DNA of 64,000 bases from Pseudomonadota bacterium (GTDB taxonomy: Bacteria > Pseudomonadota > Gammaproteobacteria > Xanthomonadales > Rhodanobacteraceae). The notes beneath the pieces are model-generated. The model had not been told where the DNA came from. It ran no database searches and saw only the letters and a program-made list of their open reading frames with translations. The stretch is taken from assembly GCA_018240465.1 (NCBI GenBank), contig JAFEFS010000074.1, positions 62,001 to 126,000 on the forward strand, given 5' to 3'. Shown here one piece after another: positions 34,974 to 44,103 of the stretch (the first letter of the stretch is position 1; every line of letters begins with the position of its first letter). A program made the translations under genes and the position numbers.

Positions 34974-35000
34974 ATGCCGGCGTAGCCGGCATTCGATTTA
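34974..35000 (+). terminator. probable terminator after the second pirin gene
   Basis: A perfect 8-bp stem (ATGCCGGC/GCCGGCAT, loop GTA) is followed on the plus strand by a T-rich but interrupted stretch (TCGATTTATCTTTG). It is weaker than a canonical terminator. Confidence 0.55.
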
Positions 35001-35017
35001 TCTTTGTCTTTGTGCGA

Positions 35018-35416
35018 TCAGCGATACTGCTGATGGCATTCGTCGCACACCTTGCCGACCTTCTCGGCGATTGGCGCGAGGGCAGCGCAATCGGCAGGTG
35101 CAGTGGCAATACCCGTGTCGAGCGCATCGCGCAGCCGCGAGCTGAATTCGCGGAACGCCGATTCGGGCGTCGAGTCCGGATACACGGCCGGCTCGATCTC
35201 GTTGCTCAGCGCACGCAGCTGGGCAAGTGCAAATGCCGTCTTCGTCGCATTGCACTGCTTTGCGCGCAGGTTCTCGCGCAGCGAGCCGTAGTGATGCTGC
35301 ATCACGTCCATCGTGCCACGTGCGTAGGCGTCGCGAGCGCGCAGCGCATTGCCGACGATGTTCGCGCCGACGGCGCCGATGAAAAGTCCGAGGAGCAAGA
35401 GAATGGCGTTTTTCAT
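35018..35416 (-). CDS. small exported or membrane-anchored c-type cytochrome-like protein
   Basis: 132 residues. The N-terminal helix AILLLLGLFIGAVGANIVGNAL is a signal or anchor. The soluble part is helical and ends with CDECHQQYR, a C-terminal CxxCH heme c motif, as in four-helix-bundle cytochromes c'. ATG 35416 is chosen as the only start giving a clean hydrophobic N-terminus. It has no obvious partner; neighbours on both sides are on the opposite strand. Role could be gas binding or electron transfer, not determined. Confidence 0.78.
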   Translation of the reverse strand: MKNAILLLLGLFIGAVGANIVGNALRARDAYARGTMDVMQHHYGSLRENLRAKQCNATKTAFALAQLRALSNEIEPAVYPDSTPESAFREFSSRLRDALDTGIATAPADCAALAPIAEKVGKVCDECHQQYR

Positions 35417-35491
35417 CCAGTTATTATAACGACCATCCCTGATCACGAAGATCACAAAGCAGCCATCCATGGCCGCACTTTTTAATAGAAC

Positions 35492-36322
35492 ATGAAAAAC
35501 GAGCGTTTCGCAGGCATCGACAGGCTCTACGGCGCGGGCGCGGCAGCGCGGCTCGCGCGGGCGCACGTGTGTGTGGTCGGCATCGGCGGCGTCGGCTCGT
35601 GGGCGGTCGAGGCACTGGCGCGCGCGGGCGTCGGCGAGCTGACGCTGATCGACGCGGACGACGTCTGCGTGTCGAACACCAACCGCCAACTGCACGCGCT
35701 CGACGGCGAGTACGGCAAGGCGAAGGTCGAAGTGATGGCGCAACGCGCGCGCGCGATCAATCCGGCGATCAAGGTGCATGCGATCGCGGATTTCCTCACC
35801 TCGTCCAATTTGTGGCAATTGCTCGGCGGCGGCGAGCGCGAGTCATATCCTGCGCACAGCGCGCATGGTGAGCCGTTCGACGCAGTGCTCGATGCCTGCG
35901 ACTCGCTCAATATCAAGGTCGAAATGATCGCGTTCTGCAAACGGCGCAAGATTCCGGTCGTCGTCTCCGGCTCGGCCGGAGGACGCATCGATCCGACGCT
36001 CGTCACTACGCGCGACCTGTCGAAGACCGAGCACGATGCGATGCTCGCGCTGGTGCGCCAGAGGCTGCGCGACGACTATGGCTGGACGCGCAATCCCAAA
36101 CGCTACTTCGGCGTGCTGGCGGTGTTCTCGCGCGAGAACGCGAACTATCCGCAGGCCGACGGCAGCGTGTGCAAGACGCGCATGTCGGGCGAGGGCGCGC
36201 TCAAGCTCGACTGCTCGGGGGGGCTCGGCGCGGCAACCCACGTGACCGGCACGTTCGCTTTCGTCGCGGTGGCACGCGTGATCGGGAAAATCCTCGGCAC
36301 GAAATCGCCGTCGCGCGCCTAG
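35492..36322 (+). CDS. tcdA: tRNA threonylcarbamoyladenosine dehydratase
   Basis: 276 residues of the E1-like ThiF/MoeB fold. RFAGIDRLYGAGAAARLARAHVCVVGIGGVGSW contains the ATP-binding G-x-G-G-x-G (30-36) and LIDADDVCVSNTNRQLHA the nucleotide pocket; SGSAGGRIDPTLV and GALKLDCSGGLGAATHVTGTFAF match TcdA (CsdL/YgdL). It cyclises t6A37 of ANN-decoding tRNAs to ct6A. Its end overlaps the convergent tatD stop by 4 nt. Confidence 0.94.
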   Translation: MKNERFAGIDRLYGAGAAARLARAHVCVVGIGGVGSWAVEALARAGVGELTLIDADDVCVSNTNRQLHALDGEYGKAKVEVMAQRARAINPAIKVHAIADFLTSSNLWQLLGGGERESYPAHSAHGEPFDAVLDACDSLNIKVEMIAFCKRRKIPVVVSGSAGGRIDPTLVTTRDLSKTEHDAMLALVRQRLRDDYGWTRNPKRYFGVLAVFSRENANYPQADGSVCKTRMSGEGALKLDCSGGLGAATHVTGTFAFVAVARVIGKILGTKSPSRA

Positions 36323-37170
36323 GCAGGCAGCTGAAACAGGCGTTCGGCATTGCGTGTCGTCGCGCTGGCGATTTCCTCGCCGGCCACGCCGCGCAGCGCG
36401 GCGATGCATTCGCAAACCTCACGCAGCAGCGCGGGCTCGTTGCGCCGGCCCTGATGACCGAGCAACGGCTGGTCGGGCGAATCGGTTTCCAGCAGCAGGA
36501 ATTCCAGCGGCATCGTCGCGGCGATGCCGCGCAGGCGACGTGCGCGCTCGTAGGTAACCGGGCCGCCGAGGCCGATGCAGAAGCCGAGCTTCCACAGCTG
36601 CCGTGCCTGCTCCTCGCTGCCGGAAAAACTGTGCACGACGCCGCGCGCATTGCCGATGCCGCGCAGTGCGGCGATCACCTCGTCGAGCGCGCGGCGCGCG
36701 TGCAGGATTACCGGCAGGTCGAAGTCGCGCGCCAGTTCGAGTTGGTTGCGGAAGTAGAATCGTTGCGTTTCGGCATCCAGCCCATCGACGAAGAAGTCGA
36801 GCCCGCATTCGCCAACCGCGACCGGGCGCTCGCGCTCGATCCATGCGCGCAGAGCGTCCAGATGTTCCGGTCGGTGGTCGGCCAGATACATGGGATGCAG
36901 GCCATAGGCGGGGTAGAGCCCGCTCTCGTCCCGGCACACATCGCGCAGCTGGTCGAAACCCACCAACGCGATCGCCGGTACGACTTGCCGGGACACACCC
37001 GCCGCGCGCGCGCGTGCGAGCACTTGCGCGCGATCCGCGTCGAACTCGGAGACGTCGACATGCGAGTGGCTGTCGATCAGCAGCGGGCGGGCGGCGCGCG
37101 CCGGGCGGTGAGCGGTCAGGGCCGACACGCCGTTCCCATGTGGTTCTCGAATTTTCTGCTCACCGCTCAT
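36319..37170 (-). CDS. TatD-family metal-dependent hydrolase
   Basis: About 283 residues. TIM-barrel TatD landmarks are LIDSHSHVDVSEFDADR (HxH metal ligands), AYGLHPMYL, VGECGLDFF (catalytic Glu), PVILHARRA, GVVHSFSGS and LETDSPDQP. TatD proteins are 3'-5' exonucleases or deoxyribonucleases implicated in DNA repair. ATG 37170 is annotated; a GTG at 37128 would remove an unusual 14-residue N-terminus and is also plausible. It lies 15 nt downstream of mgtE on the same strand. Confidence 0.92.
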   Translation of the reverse strand: MSGEQKIREPHGNGVSALTAHRPARAARPLLIDSHSHVDVSEFDADRAQVLARARAAGVSRQVVPAIALVGFDQLRDVCRDESGLYPAYGLHPMYLADHRPEHLDALRAWIERERPVAVGECGLDFFVDGLDAETQRFYFRNQLELARDFDLPVILHARRALDEVIAALRGIGNARGVVHSFSGSEEQARQLWKLGFCIGLGGPVTYERARRLRGIAATMPLEFLLLETDSPDQPLLGHQGRRNEPALLREVCECIAALRGVAGEEIASATTRNAERLFQLPA

Positions 37171-37185
37171 CGCTGACCGCACCGT

Positions 37186-38391
37186 TCAGAGCAGCATCCA
37201 CTGCGCCATGCCGAGAAACAGGCCCATGCTGACCACATCGGTCGCGGTGGTCAGGAAGATGCTCGAGGCCATTGCCGGATCGGCGCCGGAGCGCTTGAGC
37301 AGCATCGGCACGCCGGCGCCGGCGACGCCGCTGGCGACGCTGGACAGGGCCGTTGCGACCAGCGTGATCAGCGCAAGCGGCAGCGCCTGCGCGTTGTGCT
37401 GCAAACTTGCGATCACGTACATGCCGATCGCGGCGACGACGCCGACGAGCAGGCCATTGAGAAAGCCGACCCAGGCTTCCTTCGCCAGCAGCTTGCCCGC
37501 GCGCCCAGGGCGCAGCTCGTTCAAGGTCATGCCGCGCAAGGTGACAGCGAGCGTCTGGCAGCCTGCGTTGCTGCACTGGCTCGATACCACGGGCAGGAAC
37601 ACGGCGAGGAGGACGATTGCATTGATCGCGTTCTGGAAATAGCCGACCACCGCGGCGGCGACAAACGCGGTGAGCAGATTCACCTGCAGCCAGGGATGAC
37701 GCAGCTTGATCGCGCGCTGCCAGGGTGTGGTCGTGCGTTCCTCCCTCTCGACGCCGACCATTTCACCGGCTTGCGCGCTGATCTCGAATGCCTGTTCCTC
37801 GAACAATACCTGGCCGCGCACCTGGCCAACGAGCCTGCCGTCGGCATCGCAGACCGGGTAGACCGGGTAGTGGCGGGTGACCACCTCGCGCATCGCCTCG
37901 ACCAACTGCGTATCCGGACCCAGCGAGAACGGATTGCGCACCATGATTTCGCCCAGCGTTTGCGTGCGCGTGGCATACAGCATCTCGCGGAACGTCACCA
38001 CACCGATCAATCGCGCGGTGCCGTCGACGACGTAGAGATAGGTGACCAGGCGGGTCTTGACCGTATCGCGCAGCGAATCGATCGCTTCCTGAACCGTGGT
38101 TGCAGGACTGAGCGGTTGTGCGGTCCATTCCATCAGGCGGCCAACCGTCGATGCGGGGTAGCGCATGCGCGCCAGCCACAGTTCACCTTCGCCGCCGGGC
38201 GTGGCGGCGGCGATGGCATCGCGTCGCACCGGGGTGAAGTGTTGCAGGATGTCGACCGCCTGGCCGGGGCGCAGTTCGGCGAGCGCCGCGGCGATGTCGG
38301 CATCGGCTGCCGTTTCGAGCTTGCGCGTCGCGCCGATCGCGTCGAGATTGCGGATACGTTCGCTGAGCTGGTTCGATCGCGCGGCTGTCAT
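37186..38391 (-). CDS. mgtE: MgtE-type magnesium transporter
   Basis: 401 residues. An N-terminal helical domain (shorter than usual, ~85 residues) is followed by paired CBS domains (MEWTAQPLSPATTVQEAIDSLRD, LIGVVTFREML, IMVRNPFSLGPDTQLVEAMREV, LVGQVRGQ). The C-terminal five-helix channel includes PVVSSQCSNAGCQTLAVTLRGM and STATD-like TTATDVVSMGLFLGMA. It is a Mg2+-gated Mg2+ channel of the inner membrane. The short N domain may alter gating. It likely shares a transcript with tatD. Confidence 0.93.
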   Translation of the reverse strand: MTAARSNQLSERIRNLDAIGATRKLETAADADIAAALAELRPGQAVDILQHFTPVRRDAIAAATPGGEGELWLARMRYPASTVGRLMEWTAQPLSPATTVQEAIDSLRDTVKTRLVTYLYVVDGTARLIGVVTFREMLYATRTQTLGEIMVRNPFSLGPDTQLVEAMREVVTRHYPVYPVCDADGRLVGQVRGQVLFEEQAFEISAQAGEMVGVEREERTTTPWQRAIKLRHPWLQVNLLTAFVAAAVVGYFQNAINAIVLLAVFLPVVSSQCSNAGCQTLAVTLRGMTLNELRPGRAGKLLAKEAWVGFLNGLLVGVVAAIGMYVIASLQHNAQALPLALITLVATALSSVASGVAGAGVPMLLKRSGADPAMASSIFLTTATDVVSMGLFLGMAQWMLL

Positions 38392-38574
38392 CGTTTTCCC
38401 CTGTCGTCCGTTTGAGCGATAGGATGAATGCTAACCCGGCCTGAGGGAATCCGGCATGCGGATTCGCATCGTGGTTCGCGGATTGGAAATTCCGCGAATG
38501 TTCACATGTTCACTCGCAGAATCGCCAGGCAATATGGATAATCGTTGCGCGAATCCCAGTCGGAGAATTTGATC

Positions 38575-39087
38575 ATGTTCAAGCATCGCGGACTCATTGT
38601 GTTGGCGCTCGTCGCGCTGTTTGGCCTCCAGGCCTGCGTTGCGCCGCCGCCGCGCGAGCGCGTGGTGTACCGTGACCCGGCCGGCTACAACCAGGGCAAC
38701 GGCTATTACGACCGGCGCGACAACGGCGTTTGCCGCACCTGCGGCACGATCCGGCGGATCGAGCAGGTGCGCGTGGACCAGCAGACCACCGGCGGCGGCG
38801 CCATCCTCGGCGCGATCATCGGCGGCCTGATCGGCAACCAGTTTGGCCGCGGCAGCGGTCGTGCGGCAACGACGGCAGTCGGTGCGGTCGGCGGCGCGGT
38901 GGTCGGCAACTCGGTCGAGTCGAACAACGCGCGCGCGGCGTCCGGCTACGCCTGGCGCTTCTACGTGGAGCTCGACGACGGCCACGAGGCCTGGGTCGGC
39001 CAGTACGACAACCCGGGCTTCCGCATCGGCGATCGCGTGGTTATCCGTGGCGGGCGCAATGACGGGCGTCTCGAGTTGATGCGCTAG
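38575..39087 (+). CDS. glycine-zipper 2TM outer-membrane lipoprotein
   Basis: 170 residues. Lipobox LQAC (18-21) follows a hydrophobic signal; CGGAGAATTTGATC precedes ATG 38575. A SlyB/PcP-like glycine-zipper stretch GGGAILGAIIGGLIGNQFGRGSGRAATTAVGAVGGAVVGN lies at about 75-115, followed by a small beta-barrel-type C-terminal domain (WRFYVELDDGHEAWVGQYDNPGFRIGDRVVI). It is probably an envelope-integrity lipoprotein. A strong terminator follows. Confidence 0.9.
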   Translation: MFKHRGLIVLALVALFGLQACVAPPPRERVVYRDPAGYNQGNGYYDRRDNGVCRTCGTIRRIEQVRVDQQTTGGGAILGAIIGGLIGNQFGRGSGRAATTAVGAVGGAVVGNSVESNNARAASGYAWRFYVELDDGHEAWVGQYDNPGFRIGDRVVIRGGRNDGRLELMR

Positions 39088-39112
39088 CACGCGGACACAT
39101 CGCCGCAAATGG

Positions 39113-39145
39113 CCGGGCAGGCGCGAGCTTGCCCGGTTTTTTTTT
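39113..39145 (+). terminator. Rho-independent terminator of the glycine-zipper lipoprotein gene
   Basis: Stem CCGGGCA/TGCCCGG with a short loop is followed by nine T (39137-39145). Confidence 0.92.
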
Positions 39146-39309
39146 CACCCGCCAAGTCGCCGGTGCGGTCGGTTGCGGATGGGTCGGCTATGTATCCCGG
39201 TCAGCGTGCAAGCCGGAGAGTCCAGGTACGCTCGCATTCGCCTGCCGGATGGGCGGGGCGATTGGTGTGGGGTGGCGTCGACGCGCCTCGGCGCGGCGGC
39301 AGGCGCAGG

Positions 39310-39747
39310 TCAGTCCACGCGATAGAAACTGTGGTCGCCGATGCGCGCGAGCGGATAGCCGCGTGCCCAGTCGGGCATCGGCGTGTTGGTTGCGTAGAAA
39401 TGATCGGCCCTGGGCACGACCGAATAGCGCAAATCGGACGGCAGCGACCAGTTCGCCATCGCGATATTCGCTATCGCCCAGGAGCGTTGCAGCGCATCGG
39501 CTTCACCGAGCACGTAGCTGCGCGGCGTGATCGAGAATGCGAACTGACCGGGAGCGGTCAGCACCGAGCAAACCGAATTGCCCCATTGGCCGCTGTCGGC
39601 GCGGCGCAGCGCGACCTCGGCGACCGCGAGCTGCCCAGCCAGCGGTTCGCTGCGCGCTTCGAGATAGATCGTGCCGGCAAGACAGGCGCGATCGGCCACG
39701 GGTTGCGGCAGGATCGAGGCGAGCCAGAGCAGCAGGGAAAGTTTCAT
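39310..39747 (-). CDS. exported cell-wall hydrolase, SleB/CwlJ-like
   Basis: 145 residues with a short signal peptide (MKLSLLLWLASILPQPVA). CLAGTIYLEARSEPLAGQLAVAEVALRRADSGQWGNSVCSVLTAPGQFAF contains the catalytic-region Glu of the SleB (Hydrolase_2) fold; SILP and HFYATNTPMPDWARG are also typical. Such proteins act as lytic transglycosylases or amidases on peptidoglycan. In a non-spore-former it is likely involved in wall turnover. A 400-nt gap with an AT-rich minus-strand promoter candidate lies upstream. Confidence 0.85.
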   Translation of the reverse strand: MKLSLLLWLASILPQPVADRACLAGTIYLEARSEPLAGQLAVAEVALRRADSGQWGNSVCSVLTAPGQFAFSITPRSYVLGEADALQRSWAIANIAMANWSLPSDLRYSVVPRADHFYATNTPMPDWARGYPLARIGDHSFYRVD

Positions 39748-40147
39748 GGATGCACTTCACGACAACAAAAAATTCGTTACCGCAATTCCGCGTCGCGAAA
39801 CCAGTGCGCGCCAAGCGGAATTTCGAGCGGGATGTTGTTCCACCGTGAGCAGGCGGCGAGAAATCGCGCGCTCAAACGGCGGAGTGTGCGGAATCGTTCG
39901 ATTCCACTGCTCCGGGATGCCTTCTGCGGTGCCGGAGCGCGCGCGTCCGAAGAGTCTGGACAGCGCGGAGATTCAGTTGTGCACTATATTCGATTTGTGC
40001 GTTGCACACAACGCGCAAATGTTAAGAATGCAGAAGCCTGAACAAGCGTGTTCAGAATGGATTAAGCAAAAGATAAAATGATAGAAAGACCAATTATATG
40101 CAAAGTATCTTTATATATAAAATAAACAAGTATATTTTGCAATTAGT
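39748..40147 (-). promoter_or_regulatory. 400-nt gene-free region upstream of the SleB-like gene, with AT-rich promoter candidate
   Basis: 40061-40157 is strongly AT-rich, unlike the rest of the window. On the minus strand it holds a perfect TATAAT (40093-40098) and, further up, TTGCAA-N17-TATATA. Transcription leftward would make a leader of ~340 nt before the SleB-like gene. That leader contains an inverted repeat (TTTGTGCGTT/AACGCGCAAA at 39994-40019), a second (AATTCCGC/GCGGAATT at 39784-39822) and a T6 run on the minus strand near 39768-39773. It could be a long regulated 5' leader or a small RNA; no convincing protein is seen. Confidence 0.45.
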
Positions 40148-41029
40148 TTAATTTTTTACCGCGACGTCGACGCGCTCGACTTCGAGCAGGGATATTCCGG
40201 GCATAACAAGGCCGCCAGCCGAGCTCGCGGCGTGTTCGTCGAGCACGGCCAGTGCGGCGGCTTGCTCGCCATTGATGCGCGCGGAGCAGATGACGAGCCC
40301 GCCGTCGCCCAGCGGTGTTCCGGGTTCGGGAAGCTGTGCCGCGGCGAAGCGAATGCGATGCAGGCGGCGCTTGTTGCCGCCCTTGAAATGCAGGCGCGCG
40401 ACGATTTCCTGACCTGGGTAGCAGCCCTTGTTGGTGCTCGTTGCGGCCAGCGCATCGAGTCCGATCCACGCGGGCAGCAGCTTGTCCTCGAGCGTCGGGG
40501 CGAGGCTGACGATCCCGGCAGCGATGTCGGCCAGCGTATTCTTGTTGCGCGCTGCTTGCGACGCATCCGCGGCGATGGCCGCTTCGTCGGCATTGCCGAG
40601 GATCAATCGACGCTGCGGCGTGCCCGGCAGAGTGATGGCGCTGCTCCCGTCGTGGTATTCGATCCGCCATGGCTGTTGCGGGCCGGGGCGGCTGCCTGTT
40701 CCGAGCCGGATTTCGACGAATGTGTGGTCCGGTTCGATCGCGCGCAGGGTCGCTTTCGCGCGCAGCACGTAGCGAGCGAGTGCGTCGCGCATGCCGGCGG
40801 CCGAGGTGCCGCGCAGGATCAATCGCAGATGCTCGTCATCGTCGCGCAGCAAGTGGAAGAATGCGCGCACGCGTCCCTGCGCCGACAGCCAGGCCGACCA
40901 TTGCCAATGGCCGTTCTCGAGTTCGGCGAGATTGCTGGAGAACTGCGCCTGCGCAAACGCGATCGCGTCGGCGCCTGCGAGTTCGACGATCTGCGCGGCG
41001 GGCAGGGCGATGCGGGAAAGGCTGGTCAT
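40148..41029 (-). CDS. ygfZ: tRNA-modifying/Fe-S maintenance folate-binding protein YgfZ
   Basis: 293 residues with the GcvT-like fold. The hallmark K-G-C-Y-P-G-Q-E motif is at about 201-208, preceded by LLPAWIGLDALAATSTN. ALAGADAIAFAQAQFSSNL-type N-terminal and SAWLSAQGRVRAFFHLL sequences match the family. YgfZ uses folate to support Fe-S enzyme function, including MiaB. Placement just upstream and divergent from the Fe-S-dependent succinate dehydrogenase operon is consistent with this role. Confidence 0.92.
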   Translation of the reverse strand: MTSLSRIALPAAQIVELAGADAIAFAQAQFSSNLAELENGHWQWSAWLSAQGRVRAFFHLLRDDDEHLRLILRGTSAAGMRDALARYVLRAKATLRAIEPDHTFVEIRLGTGSRPGPQQPWRIEYHDGSSAITLPGTPQRRLILGNADEAAIAADASQAARNKNTLADIAAGIVSLAPTLEDKLLPAWIGLDALAATSTNKGCYPGQEIVARLHFKGGNKRRLHRIRFAAAQLPEPGTPLGDGGLVICSARINGEQAAALAVLDEHAASSAGGLVMPGISLLEVERVDVAVKN

Positions 41030-41100
41030 GAAGGAAGTCCCAAGGCGCTGGCCCGATTCCGCCGGGATCCCTGTGATCGGGCAAGTCGCTGCGCGCGGCG

Positions 41101-41160
41101 TTTCAGGAATCGGACCCAGGCGCTATAATTGCGCGATACGGGAAATGTGGAGATTTCCCG
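41101..41160 (+). promoter_or_regulatory. sdh operon promoter with leader hairpin
   Basis: A perfect -10 TATAAT lies at 41124-41129; no strong -35 is seen upstream (TTTCAG at 17-nt spacing). About 10 nt downstream, at the expected mRNA start, is a perfect 8-bp hairpin (CGGGAAAT/ATTTCCCG, loop GTGGAG, 41139-41160). A hairpin so close to the 5' end usually protects or regulates the transcript. It precedes the SdhAF4 gene by 35 nt. Confidence 0.6.
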
Positions 41161-41195
41161 CCGGTTGTCAAGCGAACAGGGGCAAGCATCGCGTC

Positions 41196-41381
41196 ATGTC
41201 GAATCAGCCAGCCGCCACCATACCCGCCGGGCAGGCAGCGTCGGAGCGCGACGGGGCGCTATCATCCGCCGTGTCGGTGCCGACGGAGAAGCCGCGGCCG
41301 AAGGAGATCGGCGGCCGCGGCGGCCTCGAGCCCACGCGCTACGGCGACTGGGAAAAGGACGGACGCTGCGTCGATTTCTGA
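41196..41381 (+). CDS. DUF1674/SdhAF4-type succinate dehydrogenase assembly factor
   Basis: 61 residues. The C-terminal sequence EIGGRGGLEPTRYGDWEKDGRCVDF is the hallmark of DUF1674, the bacterial relative of mitochondrial SDHAF4, which stabilises flavinylated SdhA. The N-terminal half is low-complexity and unstructured. It lies directly upstream of sdhC, confirming its role. It is short and easily overlooked. Confidence 0.9.
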   Translation: MSNQPAATIPAGQAASERDGALSSAVSVPTEKPRPKEIGGRGGLEPTRYGDWEKDGRCVDF

Positions 41382-41433
41382 GTGCGTGCCGCTTCCGATT
41401 CAACCCCGCAGTAGCCACATGCAAGGTTTCCGT

Positions 41434-41829
41434 ATGCCGCAGAACACACGTCCGCTCTCACCGCATCTGCAAGTTTATCGTTGGCCGCTGTCGATGGCGT
41501 TGTCGATCCTGCATCGCGCGACCGGCATCGCGCTGGCTGTCGGTCTGCTGCTCGTGGTCTGGTTGCTGTTGAGTCTGGCGCACGGGCCGGAATCCTATGC
41601 GTCCGCACGCACATTCTGCGCCTCATGGTTCGGGCTGATTCTGCTGTTCGGCTGGAGCTGGGCGCTGTTCTTTCATCTGTGCAACGGCGTCCGCCATTTG
41701 TTCTGGGACGTCGGCTACGGCTTTGGCCTTGCACAGGCGCATCGCAGCGGGATCGTCGTCGTCGTGGCCAGCCTCGTGCTGACCGGCCTCGTCTGGGCCT
41801 GCGTACTGGCGCAGGGAGGCGTGGCATGA
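41434..41829 (+). CDS. sdhC: succinate dehydrogenase cytochrome b556 subunit
   Basis: 131 residues. The start MPQNTRPLSPHLQVYRWP fits SdhC N-termini; AAGG lies 7 nt upstream. ILHRATG (S-x-x-H-R-x-T-G) marks the quinone site, and three helices follow. FFHLCNGVRHLFWD holds the heme b His. It anchors SdhAB in the inner membrane for succinate:ubiquinone reduction. It overlaps sdhD (ATGA). An upstream in-frame ATG at 41419 is less likely. Confidence 0.95.
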   Translation: MPQNTRPLSPHLQVYRWPLSMALSILHRATGIALAVGLLLVVWLLLSLAHGPESYASARTFCASWFGLILLFGWSWALFFHLCNGVRHLFWDVGYGFGLAQAHRSGIVVVVASLVLTGLVWACVLAQGGVA

Positions 41830-42233
41830 GCACGCCCGGCATGGATCGTTCCAACCTGCGCACACCGCTGAAGGAAGTGCGCGGCCTCGGCAGCGCGAAG
41901 AGCGGCACGCGGCATTTCATCATCCAGCGTGTGACCGGGCTTGCCCTGGTGCTGCTCGTGATCTGGGTCGTCGGTTTCGTGCTCTCGCTCATCCACGCCG
42001 GCGACTACGCGCATGCGCGCGAGATGCTGCGCCATCCGTTTGCCGCCGTCTGGCTGATCGCGTTCATCATCACCGCGTTCTGGCATGCGCAGCTCGGCTT
42101 GCAGGTGGTGATCGAGGACTACGTGCATGCGCGCCTGGTCGAAATGCTGGCCCAGATCGCGGTGAAATTCGTCTGTGCCGGCGCGGCACTGGCCGGTGTC
42201 GTCGCCGTCGTGCGCATCTACATCGGCCAGTGA
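41826..42233 (+). CDS. sdhD: succinate dehydrogenase membrane anchor subunit
   Basis: 135 residues. [25 protein letters not shown] is helix 1, followed by [24 protein letters not shown] with the heme-ligand His, and a third helix. Together with SdhC it forms the quinone-binding heme b membrane anchor. Its start overlaps the sdhC stop. Confidence 0.94.
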   Translation: MSTPGMDRSNLRTPLKEVRGLGSAKSGTRHFIIQRVTGLALVLLVIWVVGFVLSLIHAGDYAHAREMLRHPFAAVWLIAFIITAFWHAQLGLQVVIEDYVHARLVEMLAQIAVKFVCAGAALAGVVAVVRIYIGQ

Positions 42234-42258
42234 CGAAGCCAACGGAAACCATCGAATC

Positions 42259-44049
42259 ATGTCTGCCTACAAGATCACCGAACACAAATACGATGTCGTC
42301 GTCGTCGGCGCGGGTGGTGCAGGTCTGCGCGCCACCTTCGGCCTCGCCGCCAAGGGGCTCAAGACCGTCTGCCTGACCAAGGTGTTTCCGACCCGCTCGC
42401 ACACGGTTGCGGCGCAGGGCGGCATTTCCGCTGCACTGGGCAACATGGGCGAGGACGACTGGCGCTACCATTTCTACGACACGATCAAGGGTTCGGACTG
42501 GCTTGGCGACCAGGACGCGATCCAGTACATGTGCCAGAATGCGCCCGCCGCGGTAATCGAACTTGAGCACTACGGCGTGCCGTTCTCGCGCACCGAGGCG
42601 GGCAAAATCTATCAGCGCCCGTTCGGCGGCATGACGACGAAGTACGGCGAAGGCCCGCCCGCGCAGCGCACCTGCGCCGCGGCCGATCGCACCGGCCATG
42701 CGATGTTGCACACGTTGTATCAGCAGTCGCTCGCGCATGATGCGCAGTTCAAGATCGAATACTTCGCACTCGACCTGATTTTCGACGCCGCCGGTGCTTG
42801 CCGCGGCGTGCTCGCACTCGACATGGCTGAGGGGACGTTGCATCTGTTCCGCGCGCACGGCGTCGTGCTTGCCACCGGTGGCTACGGACGCGCGTACTTC
42901 ACTGCAACCTCGGCGCACACCTGCACCGGCGACGGTGGCGGTCTCGTCGCGCGCGCGGGCCTCGCATTGCAGGACATGGAATTCGTCCAGTTCCACCCGA
43001 CCGGCATCTACGGCGCCGGTTGCCTGATCACCGAGGGCGTGCGCGGCGAAGGCGGCATCCTGCGCAATTCAAACGGCGAGCGATTCATGGAGCGCTATGC
43101 GCCGCATTACAAGGATCTGGCTTCGCGCGACGTGGTCAGCCGGTCGATGACGATCGAGATTCGCGAAGGCCGCGGCGTCGGCGAGCACAAGGACCACATC
43201 CTGCTCGACCTGACCCACCTCGGCCCCGAAGTGATTCACGAAAAACTGCCCGGCATCGCCGAGAGCGCGCGCATTTTCGCCGGCGTCGACGTGACCCGCC
43301 AGCCGATTCCGGTGTCGCCGACCGTGCACTACAACATGGGCGGTATTCCGACCAATATTCATGGCGAAGTCGTGCAGAAGGTTGGCAACGATCCGGACAA
43401 GGTCGTCGAAGGCCTGTATGCGATTGGCGAGGCGGCCTGCGTCTCGGTGCACGGTGCGAACCGTCTCGGCTCCAATTCGCTGCTCGATCTGGTTGTGTTC
43501 GGTCGCGCGGTTGCCAATCGCGCCGCCGAGACGATCCAGTCCGGCGCCTCGCACAAGGCCCTGCCAGACGACGCCTGCGCTGCGGCGCTGGCCAATCTCG
43601 ACAAGTTGCGCAACGCGAAAGGATCGCGCTCGACTGCCGAGATCCGCCTCGACATGCAGCGCACGATGCAGAGCGACGCGGCGGTGTTCCGCACCTCGAA
43701 GACGCTCAAGGAAGGATGCGTGAAGATGGACAAGGTATTCGCCTCGTTCGAGGACGTGCGCGTCGCCGACCGCTCGCTGGTGTGGAACTCCGACCTGATC
43801 GAGACCTACGAACTGCAGAACCTGCTGTACAACGCGGTGGCGACGATCAATTCGGCCGAGCAGCGGCACGAATCGCGCGGCGCGCATGCGCATGAGGACT
43901 TCCCTGAGCGCGACGATGCCAACTGGATGAAACACACGCTGGTCAAGGTCGACCACAAGGGCGCGTGCAGCTTCGATTTCCGGCCGGTGCGCATGAACAC
44001 GCTGACCGACGAGGTGACGTCGGTGCCACCGAAGGCGCGGGTTTATTGA
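42259..44049 (+). CDS. sdhA: succinate dehydrogenase flavoprotein subunit
   Basis: 596 residues. The N-terminal FAD-binding [18 protein letters not shown] is followed by [20 protein letters not shown] with the His covalently bound to FAD, and the catalytic HPTGIYGAG, LSRHxxxR-type active-site elements and [21 protein letters not shown] are present. It oxidises succinate to fumarate. It needs the SdhE and SdhAF4 factors also encoded in this operon. Confidence 0.97.
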   Translation: MSAYKITEHKYDVVVVGAGGAGLRATFGLAAKGLKTVCLTKVFPTRSHTVAAQGGISAALGNMGEDDWRYHFYDTIKGSDWLGDQDAIQYMCQNAPAAVIELEHYGVPFSRTEAGKIYQRPFGGMTTKYGEGPPAQRTCAAADRTGHAMLHTLYQQSLAHDAQFKIEYFALDLIFDAAGACRGVLALDMAEGTLHLFRAHGVVLATGGYGRAYFTATSAHTCTGDGGGLVARAGLALQDMEFVQFHPTGIYGAGCLITEGVRGEGGILRNSNGERFMERYAPHYKDLASRDVVSRSMTIEIREGRGVGEHKDHILLDLTHLGPEVIHEKLPGIAESARIFAGVDVTRQPIPVSPTVHYNMGGIPTNIHGEVVQKVGNDPDKVVEGLYAIGEAACVSVHGANRLGSNSLLDLVVFGRAVANRAAETIQSGASHKALPDDACAAALANLDKLRNAKGSRSTAEIRLDMQRTMQSDAAVFRTSKTLKEGCVKMDKVFASFEDVRVADRSLVWNSDLIETYELQNLLYNAVATINSAEQRHESRGAHAHEDFPERDDANWMKHTLVKVDHKGACSFDFRPVRMNTLTDEVTSVPPKARVY

Positions 44050-44103
44050 GCATCGTCACTGCGGCATGTGCCGCGACGACAAAACACACAGAGGCAGGCA
44101 AAC

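Noticed and set aside
39778..40081. Plus-strand open frame ending at 40081
   Set aside because: No recognisable domain, no ribosome site, and it runs through inverted repeats; treated as non-coding.
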